Source: Acorus gramineus (taxonomy: Eukaryota > Streptophyta > Magnoliopsida > Acorales > Acoraceae). Taken from it: a stretch of DNA of 64,000 bases. The notes below the pieces were generated by a model. The model was not told the DNA's origin and made no database searches. It worked only from the letters and a program-made list of their open reading frames with translations. A program made the translations under genes and the position numbers. Below are positions 9,080-20,700 of this stretch, in pieces (positions within the stretch are counted from its first letter, which is position 1; the number at the start of each line of letters is the position of its first letter). Where the stretch lies: the NCBI GenBank assembly GCA_030737835.1, contig CM060849.1:16706334-16770333 (forward strand), in the 5' to 3' direction.

Positions 9080-12000
9080 AAGCTACTGACATATATCTTA
9101 TCTTCACCTTTTTAAAGAGCTCAAAAAATGACATTCAATGCCAGTTTAACAATATCAGATTTTAAATTCTGGGCAGGTTAGATTGGGCTTTAGACAAAAC
9201 ACCTTTACACGTATTCACACAAACATGGTGTCGACTTATATAAATTTTATTGGAAAATGTTCTAACTCAATTTTTTTTTATAGTTTAAAATACATAAACA
9301 TATGTTTTTATTTTAATTAAAATATTAAACATCATTTAATAATTTGAGTTGAATGAATTTATTTTTAATAAATGCAAAAAAAATTAGTGGGATATATATA
9401 TCGTTAGACAATATATATGTTTCGGTGTATTTTTAACTATGTATATAAAATTACATTTTAGATTGTAAAAAACATTGAGTATAACACATTCAATTTTTTT
9501 TATAAAATGAAAGAAGAAAAAACAATAGTATTTGGAGCCCTACCTAGATAGGACCCCAACCCCCCGTATGCCTAGAGACATAAACCCAGAATAAGGAAGA
9601 ATACAAGAGAATAGTAAAAAAAGCTGTTTGTTTTGACAGAATAAACCCCGATAGTTATGTCTGGATAAGTTAGGATAAGGCCTGATAACTATTCTCAGAA
9701 AACTGTGGAATTGCTTATCAAGGCTTATCTATACCAATGGATAAAAATACCCTTCTCTGTCATTTTAAAAAATTTATCTCACCTAACAGTCTCACACAGA
9801 TTTCAAAAACTGTCACATCTATCAAATCAATCATATATCTCTCACACTATTCCCAGGGGGTATAATTGTCATTTAAAAAATCATAAACTCTTATTCATCC
9901 CTTATCAACCATTTATCATCACTTTATCCAAGGTGAACCAAACAACAAAAAAGTCATTTTTACGTTTCCCAATGAGAATAACAAAAAAAACAATCAAACA
10001 AAAAATTGTTTATTCAGCCTGGATTGTTATCTATCCCAGTATAACTATCAAGAGCGAATAACCTAATGTCACACCCCATACGAGGGGGCAAGGGAATGCC
10101 GAACCCTGTATATTTCACACAATTTTTATTTCAAACCACGCACACGACTCCAACGAGTTAGTTATATGTTTTTTTTTTTTTTCTATAGGTACTTCAACAC
10201 AATTCATTAGAGTATTTATTTTATTTTTTTTTATGAAATTACAATATTCATTACAAGAACTATACACTTTTAAAAAAATCAAAGAGCATAGCATGTCAGA
10301 TTGTAATAGAGGTTATATGTAATATTATCCTTTTTCAGTAGTGTTATTATACTCAGTTATTTTGATGTCTCAATTATAATATTATATACTGATATACTTT
10401 GTTAGTCTTCTCCACTCACTGTAATGAAATATATACTTTATTGAAAATTTTTTGTAATTTTTATAAATAATATAATTAAATTCATTGGAGTATATATTTT
10501 ATATTTTATAAAATTATATACCTCATTAGATAAAATATATGATTTTTAAAAAATAAATACATGATAAAACTGTATTTGAGACTGTAAAATGAAACTTGAG
10601 TGTTTAACATTTTCCTTTAATCAAATATGATAATCATTGTCCTATTTTTGTTGTAGTCCATAAGTGGAACATCAGGGCATTTCTTTCGTTTAGTCTCCCA
10701 CAAAAAAAAATGTAAAACAAAATCAGAAATGATTAGTGACTAGCAAACTTCGTATAAAAAAAAAAAAAAGGATGGACATGATGTTGGCCCCTTGTGCATT
10801 GAATCATGGATTGGACAAACATAACATGATACCATGTTTCCTGAGTTTTTATTGGATTACACTCTTTAGTCATCACAACATCACTCAAAGATTTGGGTAA
10901 AAAGGGGAGCCCATTAATGTGACAACCAAGACAGATAACAAATTGTCCAATTTGATAACAAGCACAAAATAAGCTTTGTTTGATCAAATAGCTAGGCTTT
11001 GACACGTGAGAACTCTAAAAATCACTGCTTGATGAATGATTAACCAAAAAAGATAAACCACACTTTTCTTTTCTTTTTTTTTGGTAGGAAAGCCTAAAAG
11101 GGGTTATAACTCATTCCATTGGAAGACACTAATGGGTTAGCTCATCCCACTAAAGGATTATTGGAGATTGATCGTGGCCTCCGAGATAGAAAGGGTGCAT
11201 CTCAAGTTCTCAACCAAGTCTTAAATGAGTGGTGGTGTAAAAAAGTAAACCCAATCCCTATTTGGTGCAGCCTAAAAGGTCACAATTTTATTGCTATTTC
11301 TTATGATCCCAAGTTATCATGTATTTTCATTTATCCACCTAGATTATATGGAATATGAACAAAAATTAATTTTAAGCTATTCAATTATGTACTTCCACAT
11401 CTAGAAGATTCTATGACAGAAAATTTGACTTTCAAAATGCCTGTCCTAGTATTATTTTAAAGTTAGACATTAAATGGTCAAGCTCAACTTTTTTTTTTTT
11501 TTTTTTTTTTGAATAAAACCGTTAAGTCGAACTTGTAAATAAATTTTATAATGTGAGGGGGCTTTTGGTAAAGACTATTATGCTCGGGTGGATTGAAATG
11601 TAGGTTTTAATAAACTTCTTGGACTTTTTAGAAATTATTTACATGGTTGCCTCTTACGTGTCCTCCTAACATTGGTCCCCACAGAACCAATACCGACACC
11701 TTTATGTGTGTATATAATTACAGAAATGCCCATGTAATATACATCGCTCTTAAAATGAGATGAATTGAAATGCAAATACATAGTTGTGAAATGTGACGAA
11801 GCCCGCGTGACGTCACTCAAACATGCAGCCATTAATCAATAATAAAAAAGGATAATATGTTTGTGTTTGTATTTAGTTAACTTAATCAAATGGTTTTTAT
11901 TTCACTAAATGAATGAGATCATATATGATAAATGGACATTTCATTTTCATGAATTTTAGATTATTTGATTGATCCTAATACAAAACAAAATTAAAAAAAT

Positions 12001-14206
12001 AGATTATTCATTCTCAAATGGATGACATTGAAAACGATTTATAATAACAAATAAAAAATTAATTAAAAACATTAAAGAAATTTCAAAATTTCGTTTGAAA
12101 ACCTTTTTAAAAAGTACAATTTTGTAAAATGATTTAATAAATCTCAATTTCTAGAAAACTCACTTTCTTTTTTTTAAAAAAAAAAAACATTTTGTATAAA
12201 AAACTTAAACAAATTTTTTATTAATCATGATTTTTAGAAGCCATTTAAGAACGCATTTACATTTTTTTATTTTTATAAAAGGAAAAATATATTAAATGAC
12301 TTTTTTGACAAGCTTGTTAGGGTCCGCTTTGTTTTATTTTCTAATACTTTTTTATTTCTTATGAAGCAGAGCTGCACAAGTTTCAAACCTAAAATCAATT
12401 TCAAAATATCTTAATGTAATTCTATTTTAAAAAATCTGAATGAGTTATGCTAAACATTCCAATTTTTTCTTGAGTTTGAAACCCTGGCATTAAAGTCAAA
12501 ATTAATCTAGTGTTTTAAAATCTAAGCTGATTATTATATTTTAGATTCTAGAATCACTATATAAGAAATAAAAAATTATCAACTAATTCCCAAAAGCTAT
12601 TGATTCTCTTCCTACCTATGGCTGTTGATTGACAACAAATAGCATGTTATATATATAAATGATCACAGAAATAAAACTAAAGTTATTACACATGAATGAG
12701 TCATGAATTACAATAATTTTGATTTTAATTAATCTAAAACTCATATGAACCCTAGTTGACAAGTCTCAATTACTGTCCAACATATTCCCAACCACAAATA
12801 TGCTTCCCATTATTCCTTATTGACTAGTTCTATTACGCAACTATCAACCTCTTTCATCTTTTTTTAATTGTTCAACCCATGTTTTATAATATAATTATAT
12901 AAATGTCCATACTTTAACCATGTTTGACCTCGACAATACATGTTATGGATCACAGGTCTTCCTTAAATAAACATGGTTTTTTTTAATAATACTTGTTAAA
13001 TTTTATTAACAAACCTGACATTTGCTCAGAGTCAATTTTACATATCAATTGCCACATGATCATGGTACAATTTTTTTTATATTATATCTATGTACAACAC
13101 ATTTTTCTTGACAATACATTCTTGACAATAAAAAGGAATTATTGGCATTGGCTGTGTCAACCTTTAAAAAAGGGATAAAATAGAAAGGAGATTTGTTTAT
13201 TTTAAGTCTCAAATTGCAACATCAATATATTATAAACTTTCAATTTATTTTTTTAAGAAAATTGTATTAAATGTTCCCTAAAATTAGGATGTGATGTTTA
13301 TTTATTGTACTTTTTGGTACCATTGACTAGTCGGACTTAGTTTTCAATATCAGGATTATTGAAAAATGATAAAAATATCCATCAATTAAGATGCTAACAA
13401 CTTTAACTATTATAAATTTTTTTTTTTTTTTTTGTGTTATCCGAGGTATCCAAACCTTTTGAGGCAAAGACTAATCCTCTAGATGACAAATTATATTTTA
13501 ACTGTTTAAATTCCATGTAACATTTTAGCTCTTGAATAAAACATTTGAAATGTATATTAGAAGGTTACATGATATATACTTTTAAAAACATTGCATAGAA
13601 AGGCATACTAAATCTTATTTAAAAAATTATACATAACATCAAGTTATCATTTAAAAATGTAATAGAGTATATATGTTAAAGTATTTATGCTATTAAATAA
13701 TTTAATATAATTGGCAATAACTATACGAGATACTACCATTATATATAAGAGATAATTAGGTCCTATTGATTCTGATAAATGTGATTGAAACATGATCGAG
13801 TGGCAATAGAACTAAAAATCCAAGTTTAGGCTAGAGGCATAAGTTTGCTTGGAATTCCTCTCCACAAAAAATAAATTGGTTGTCTATTTATTGGTGAAAA
13901 AAATAACTCTAATTTTTTTGAGACTTTAGGTTAATTTTTCATTTTTTTATCAAGTGCTTTAGAGATGAAAGTGATGTTAATAAAACTGTAAATACAAATA
14001 TAAAAGATGTTATCTCACATGTTTTGAAGAAATGCCAAAACTTATACGAAACAGAGGAAGTAAACAAATAAAACATTTTATAATATATACCATGTCATGT
14101 TAAATGACAGGGTCAATGCTGCTGACCATTTTCCTAAAAAAAAAAAAAAATTGCTGCTGACTTTAGACCAGACTAGATAATGAGAAGTCAAATAAATTTT
14201 GCATTT

Positions 14207-14210
<4 letters not shown>
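9080..14210. other. long intergenic stretch without a recognised gene
   Basis: AT-rich DNA with many A/T tracts. Two spots may be repeats. 9624-10063 has transposon-like low-complexity ends (gctgtttgttttgacagaataa on the left and attgtttattcagcc on the right), but no clean terminal repeat. 10067 begins tgtcacacccc, the way some LTRs start, but no partner LTR was found. The ORFs near 10733-11005 and 11119-11358 match nothing I recognise. Confidence 0.5.

Positions 14211-14252
<42 letters not shown>
14211..14252. repeat. (TA)n microsatellite
   Basis: About 20 TA units immediately before gatagggactgatggggtg, the same arrangement as at 7447-7486. Confidence 0.95.
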
Positions 14253-14254
<2 letters not shown>

Positions 14255-14640
14255 TAGGGACTGATGGGGTGTTACTTAAAAAAAAAAAAAAAATCTCTCT
14301 CTCGATCTCCCTCTCTCTCTCTCTCGATCCCTCTCTCTCTCTCTCTCTCTCTCTCGAACATCTCTCTCGATCTCGATCTCCCTCTCTCTCTCTCTCTCTC
14401 TCGAACATCTCGATCTCCCTCTCTCTCTCTCTCGAACATCTCTCTCTCGATCTCTCACAATCTCTCCCTCTTCTCTCCCAAATCGGCCAACACCCCCTGC
14501 GGCCCCTCTCCGCCAGCCCTTCCTGTGCGACCAGGAAAAAAATCACAGGTGGTGCCGACCCCTGTGCCTTTGGGCGTGTGATCTGAAAAAAATCACACGC
14601 CCAGAGGCACCACCTGGAGAAAAAAAGGAGCACCGACCAT
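14253..14640. mobile_element. relative of the (TA)n fold-back elements (one end)
   Basis: After the (TA)n run comes gggactgatggggtg, which resembles gggtgctgatggggtgc of elements A and B. Then follow an A-tract and about 170 bp of (TC)n and tcgatctc repeats, the same order as at 6546. Further in lies a near-perfect hairpin: ggtggtgcc (14548-14556) with ggcaccacc (14606-14614), and gggcgtgtgat (14572-14582) with atcacacgccc (14592-14602). No matching right end was located. Confidence 0.45.
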
Positions 14641-14719
14641 CCCGTGCACCGACCACCGCCGATGAGCCCGCCGACCCATGTCCGCTCTTTATTTCATCTC
14701 TCATTTCTGATTAGTTTGT

Positions 14720-15480
14720 AGATCTAGGATTTTTTTTTCAGATCTAGGTTTTTTTTTTTTTTTTCAAATCTAGTTTTTTTATCATTTGTTTGTAGATCTA
14801 GGGTTTTTTCACATATAGTGTTTGTTTTTAAATTTGTATATTTTTTTTTCAAATCTAGCCTTTTCAGATCTAGAGTTTCTCTTTTTTTCAGATCTAGTTT
14901 TTTTCTTCTGATTTGTTTGCAGATATAGGGTTTTAGGACATTGAACATGTTTGATTTCTTTTAGGAATAATGGAAAATGTGTTGAATATGGTTGATGTTA
15001 TATTGTACAAAAATGCAATTGATATTGAATGTAAAGTGTGATGTTGAATTGTGCAAAAATGTAGCTGATGTTGAATAATGATAAATGTGTTGAATATGTT
15101 TGATGTTGAATAATGGTGCAATTACAATCAAGATGATCCCAAGCCCCAACCCTCCTCTTTGGATCACTCTGTTTCATGTTTAGAAGATGGTAATTCTGGA
15201 AGTGGTCCACATGTGCGAGGTCTAGATGTTGAACTTCTTGTAAAGCTCAAAATTGTTGAATGTAATGGCTGAACTTGTTGTAATGGTTGATGTATCTAAT
15301 ACAGGTTCTTGTAGTTTATATGGTTTTACTTCTTGTAATCTAATGGGTGAAACCATATGTAATCTAATATGTAATCCAATGATTGAAACCATATGTAACC
15401 CATTTTTTTTATATAGTTTTACTTCTTGTAATGGTTTAGACTGGTTGAAACTATATGTAATGTGATCTAATACATATGCA
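14720..15480. repeat. degenerate low-complexity repeats
   Basis: The interval 14720-14930 repeats variants of agatctagggtttttttt about nine times. The interval 14985-15470 repeats variants of gatgttgaatgtaatggttgaa and accatatgtaatc. The units are too diverged for a clean period. No coding assignment is possible. Confidence 0.6.
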
Positions 15481-15959
15481 CTTTGCACGTCCATATTTGA
15501 TGCAGGCCCATCTTTATATTTTTTTTTTACTTGATAAATACATAATATATGTTGCGCAAATCATTTGTGGTTCCATTGTTGATGTTTTGATAGAATACAG
15601 TGGTTCTATATGGTGTTGTAGCGAGAGTTGACTGATTTGTGATCAAGATCCATAAAAAAAACATTGGATTTTCCCATCAACTTTAAAGAAAGGTGTTTTT
15701 TGGTTGAGTTCATATTATTTGGAACAGGTTTCAGCTCCAGTAAAATATTGAAATGTCTACTACTTAATTACAAAACCTATAAATATGCAGTTTAAAAAAC
15801 ATACAAACTGACTTAGCGAAACAAAAAACCTATATGGATGTCATCCTTCCAGAACATATGGATTATTTTTGACATGCAGGATGCCCCTACAACAAATGTT
15901 AAACATGCAGCATGTCCTCCCAGAACATATGGATCATCTTAGTGTGATCCTCTATGCAG

Positions 15960-16190
15960 GTCTGTAGATAGGAATATGTGCAATAAACCTGATGGAGGTA
16001 GTGCAATTATAAACATCAATAAGCACAGTGTGATTCTTCTGCGCATGTCTATAGATAGGAATATGTGCAATAAACCTGATGGAGATAAATGAATTATAAA
16101 CATCAATAAGCATAATAAAAAATAACAAGATTTGTTTTAAATCTTTACAGGTGATGGGAAACCAATTATAAACATTAATAAGCATAGTAG
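15960..16190. repeat. imperfect tandem repeat, about 87-bp unit
   Basis: tctgtagataggaatatgtg at 15961 recurs as tctatagataggaatatgtg at 16048, a spacing of 87. Each copy continues with caataaacctgatgga and attataaacatcaataagca. A third partial copy, caattataaacattaataagc, lies near 16162. The phrase ctttacaggtgatgggaaa is also repeated, near 16143 and 16213. Confidence 0.8.
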
Positions 16191-17131
16191 AAAATAATAA
16201 GGTTAAGGTTAATCTTTACAGGTGATGGGAAAACAAACAATGGAACCACAAACAACACTACATAGGATCATTGTATTACATATAAAGTATTGGATCACAT
16301 TCATCAAGTTTTACATCAACCATTACAACAAATTCAACCATTACATTCAACAAGATAGGACTCTCAACACTCTCAACAACCTGATTGGAAAAATGGGTCC
16401 CTCAACACTCATCAACATTCAGTACCCAAATTTCATCACCACCACCAAATAATATTAACATTTTTAGAGACAGACAGAGATTTTTTTGAGTCCTAAAAGA
16501 AATGAAAATTGATCAGAACATCTGGACATCCAAAACTAATATGGGAGTGTCCCAAAGAAGGATCTATCACCAATATGGGATCCGAGGAGTGTGTTGTGGA
16601 GGGACATGTCGCCGATATGCGAACGAGGGTTGTGATGTGCAATTCACACTGTTGAGCTTGAAAACCTACTTAACCCTTACTGCTTTGCAAAACTTACGTA
16701 GACAAGGCTTGATGATGTGACAAGGATTAGAGGGGACTTCGTTAATCTGGAATAGAAATTAGAAAAAGAGAAAGTTACGAGACTGAAAAAGAAGGGTCAA
16801 AGCCAGTCTCTATATATATAAAGCACAATTGTCAAAACAATCTGATCTCTATAGCCATCATATTTATTAGAGAGAATCTATTGTGTTGATTCAATTTACA
16901 AAACAACCATACGAAATGCAAATCAATTGACCCAAAAACATTGGAAACAGTGATCAATTTGTGTAGAGCAGTTGTAAGTTTTTCATTTCCCAAAATAAAT
17001 CTATAGTAACTTCACACTTTCTAAAGTCAAGTTTTAAATATTAAGGGGGAAACAATCATTCTCACCAATTAGTAAAAAAAAAAAAAAATGAAAAACAGAC
17101 AAAGATTCAGTTTTTAAAAAATTCCAGTAAA

Positions 17132-17199
17132 TCCCCGTCGCTCCCGTCGTCGCCCGTCGTCGCCCCCCGTCGTCGTCGCCCGTCGTCGCCCCCCGTCGT
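17132..17199. repeat. short CpG-rich cccgtcgtcg island
   Basis: About 68 bp of cccgtcgtcgcc units, ending in a T-tract, in otherwise AT-rich DNA. The composition is the same as the array inside element A, so it may be a fragment of that family. Confidence 0.55.
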
Positions 17200-18025
17200 T
17201 TTTTTTAAAAGTTTTCTTTTAAAAGTTATAGCTTGGAACTGATCCTTTCAATTGACCAAAAATCGTACTATTTTACTCCATCAAGTTGCAGTCTAGTTCT
17301 TTAATTTGAAGAGAAGGTGTCTTCAATTACCAAGATACAATTAAAAATTAAAAAGTAAAAAATACATCATATAAAAAAAAGGTTTCAATTAATTATATAA
17401 TATTAAAAAATAAGCCTTAAAAAAGGCGGTATTATATATCACATTATTTAAACCGATGCAGGATCAAAATATTATTAAAAGAAAATAACAGTTCCTTATA
17501 AACTTTTTTTGAAACTTATCTTAAATTAAAACATCTATACAGAAAATCTTTAACCCATGTATGGATGGATAAGGGCAAATACTATTTTAAGATGGATAAT
17601 TATTTCAATATAGATAATCAATAAGATATATTATGTTTGTTTGTGTTTTTAGTAATTCTCAATGAAAAACACAATAATAAAAAGTTTTTGTTGTTTGGTT
17701 GACCATGAATAAATTGTAAATAAAAGATAAATAAGATGTGAATAATTATTCATAAAGGGTGAAAAAAATAATTTAACATGTGAGATTTTTTATACCAATA
17801 GAATAAATTGAATAGAATAACAAAATTTCATGAAAGACTTACAATATCAGTATCAACTTATTCCCACCTATTTTAACATTCCTATACCCACTTTTTCTTT
17901 TCATCCAAACTCTTATTCACCCCTATGCCAATCCATTCCACCTTTATTCTTATACCCAAACAGGTACTTAAGTTTTTTTTAAAAAAACAATACCACTTTC
18001 CAAAATAAAACCTTCAAACATCCCC

Positions 18026-18034
18026 TATAAAAAG
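18026..18034 (+). promoter_or_regulatory. TATA box of the glutamine amidotransferase-like gene
   Basis: tataaaaag lies 118 bp before the start codon at 18152. A C-rich leader (18092-18101) and a (GA)n run (18131-18141) fall in the presumed 5' UTR. Confidence 0.65.
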
Positions 18035-18151
18035 GAGAGCCCATCACAACCATCCTTACAAATACAATCACTTGCATTCTATCTCTGAATCCCCCCCCAC
18101 AACACACACATTGTAGGGACTCATATACAGAGAGAGAGAGAGAATCAATCA

Positions 18152-19261
18152 ATGGAGGAGAAGAGGAGGTTCGCAGTGCTGTTGTGCGCGGAGGACCCTG
18201 AGTACGTGAAGGAGACCTACGGCGGGTACTTTGGGGTCTTCCAGAACCTCCTCGCCGAGGACGGCGAGGCGTGGGACCTCTACAGGGTGGCGGAGGGCGA
18301 CTTCCCCCCGGACGGACTTCTCGGTCTCTACGACGGGTTCGTCGTCACCGGAAGCTCGAACGACGCGCATGGCAACGACGAGTGGATCCGGCGACTTTTG
18401 GGTCTGCTGAGGGTCTTGGATTCCATGCACAAGAAGGTCCTTGGTATCTGTTTCGGTCACCAGGTAATATATATATATATATATATGATTTTGTTTTTGT
18501 TATTTTTTCTTGTGAATTATCTTGGTTTTTTTTATTGGGTTTGGAATGATTTGATTTGTTTGGATTGGGTTCCAATGAGATTTGGATTGTTTCAAAAATT
18601 TTAAATTCTCTGTCTTTCAAACTTAAAGAGTGCTGATCCAATAATTTAAAAAATTTAATTAGAATTGATTTAGACTGGTAATAAGAATAGTATATGTTCT
18701 GTTATCATTTTTTTAGACGGATGATGTCACTTTAATAATCTATGACGCTTAAATTTTTTTTTATTATTTTTAATTCAAAAGCTATATTGCATCGTGAAAG
18801 AAAAATAAATGAGTATTGTGTGATGAGTTTTAAAATAGGCGCCATGACACACAATTTTTTTTTATAATTCTAAATACAATCATGATTTATGTATGCATAC
18901 ATTTTTAGATATTCACCAAGGTATATACGTACCTCATTTACTTTGTTAAATTATTTAACATTTTTTTAAAAAAATACATTTAATTTGAAATATAATGATA
19001 TATTTTTTTATCAAATCATATAAAATAATTATATTTAAGGGTTTTATTTATCATTCATTATCTTTTATCCATTTAAAATTTCAATTCTTATATTTTCCTA
19101 GATTTTGTCACTTCAATATTTGACTAAAATGGCCCTGAATTTTTATGTGGGCAACTAGGGTGAGTTGAGGGTATTTTTGGTCTTTGAAGCATATTTATGG
19201 CTTACCAGTCAAGGGGGGAAAGGATAGACAATTATGCTAAAAAAATTCTATGATGATGATA

Positions 19262-19300
<39 letters not shown>

Positions 19301-19305
19301 CTATA

Positions 19306-19357
<52 letters not shown>

Positions 19358-20700
19358 CTTCAAATGAATTGATAATACTTTTTTATGGTTGATAGAGTGC
19401 TGCCATTCATAAGCTATACCTTTTTGAAAAATAACCAAAAAAAAATAATATTATATAAAAATATTGATCTGAGCTTTGCAATGTTTTTTTTTTTTTTAAA
19501 TTGTGCTTGCATTATTTATATATTTGTTGACACAAATATAAAAAGTGCAGTTAGGCTGTTGGAGGTAACTCTGTTTTTTTAAAAAAAAAATTAATAATAG
19601 CTGTGAGTCCACACTTCACAGTGTGAGTCCACATCAATTTAAGAGCATGAGCTGGCTGTGTCCCCGTGTGAAATTATGCTTGTAATTGTAAATCATGTGA
19701 CAATAACAACAAATCATATAAACTTGATCGGAGCACAACAGTAACACTTTTTAACCAAATGAAGTCTCCCTTTCGTTTGAAAAGAAATATATAAATGCTC
19801 CGCACCCCCTAATTAAGGATTTATGCGCATCACCTCACATCTTTAACATAGATTCGGAACACTTTGATTTACAAATTGACAAGATCTAATGAAATTGTAA
19901 TACACAGATATTGAGTCGTGCAATAGGTGGTAAGACCGGCCGGGCTACAAGGGGATGGGACATTGGCCTAACGTCGATCAACCTCTTGCTGTCTAAGTTC
20001 CACCCTCTCTCCCTCTTTGTGGTCGAATGTCATCGCGACGAGGTTCGTATATATATAACTAGATACACAAATGTGAGCTTTCCTATTTGAATCCGATCAC
20101 TTACAAACCAATCATGAAATGGAGAGCTTGAAGAAGAAAAATAAATTAATGATAATGATGATTATGGTTAATGAAGGTGTTAGAGTTGCCACCGAAAGCC
20201 GAAGTGATCGGATGGTCAGAGAAGACAGGGATTGAAGCATTCCGTTACAGGGACCACATGATGGGCATACAGGGCCACCCTGAGTACACCAAAGATATCC
20301 TTCTGTACCTCATCGATAGTCTGACTCATCGCAAACTCATTTCGGTAATATTTTCCTTTATAATTTAGGGTGTTATTACCGTAAAACTGTTTGATTGCAT
20401 AACTGTAAAAGCAGCATGATTCCTACAAGCGTAAAAATTGTTCAATCGTCCAACCCAACACTGTTTAGACAACTTTTGAAAATAGCTTTTAGTTATACAA
20501 TTCAATTTATATGCTTCCTGAATTGAGAACCAAAAATTGTTTTAAGTGAATAGTTGATTATTAATTAATGAAACATTAATGTAATGCAGAGATCGCACGC
20601 GGAGGTCGCGAAAACGAGACTGGAGAAGGAAGAGCCAGACAGGGAAGCATGGAAGATGGTGTGCAGGAACTTCCTTAAAGAGAAATCATCTAAACTGTAG
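18152..20700 (+). CDS. class I glutamine amidotransferase-like protein (gamma-glutamyl peptidase type)
   Basis: Four exons, 18152-18463, 19908-20042, 20177-20344 and 20590-20700, all phase 0 with GT-AG introns, give 241 residues. The nucleophile elbow VLGICFGHQ places Cys100 as the catalytic residue, and GHPEY places His183 and Glu185, completing the class I triad. Other family blocks are GGKTGRATRGWDIGL and VECHRDE. The plant family includes GGP1, which removes gamma-glutamate from glutathione conjugates in the cytosol during glucosinolate and camalexin synthesis; in species without those pathways the role is probably general glutathione-conjugate turnover. The segment between WDIGL and the His/Glu motif is about nine residues shorter than in Arabidopsis GGP1, as I recall it. 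No transit peptide is seen. Intron 1 contains a long interrupted (TA)n tract. Confidence 0.9.
19258..19352. repeat. interrupted (TA)n tract in intron 1
   Basis: About 45 TA units broken by single C insertions (tacata, tctata) and one ttta. It lies inside intron 1 of the amidotransferase gene. Confidence 0.9.

Noticed and set aside
10067..10100. LTR-like start tgtcacacccc
   Set aside because: No matching LTR end, primer-binding site or internal retroelement sequence was found nearby.
11119..11358. 79-codon ORF
   Set aside because: No motif or splice context; composition like surrounding intergenic DNA.
14205..14633. Overlapping ORFs rich in Ser-Leu or Arg-Glu
   Set aside because: Translations of (TC)n/(GA)n repeats on both strands.
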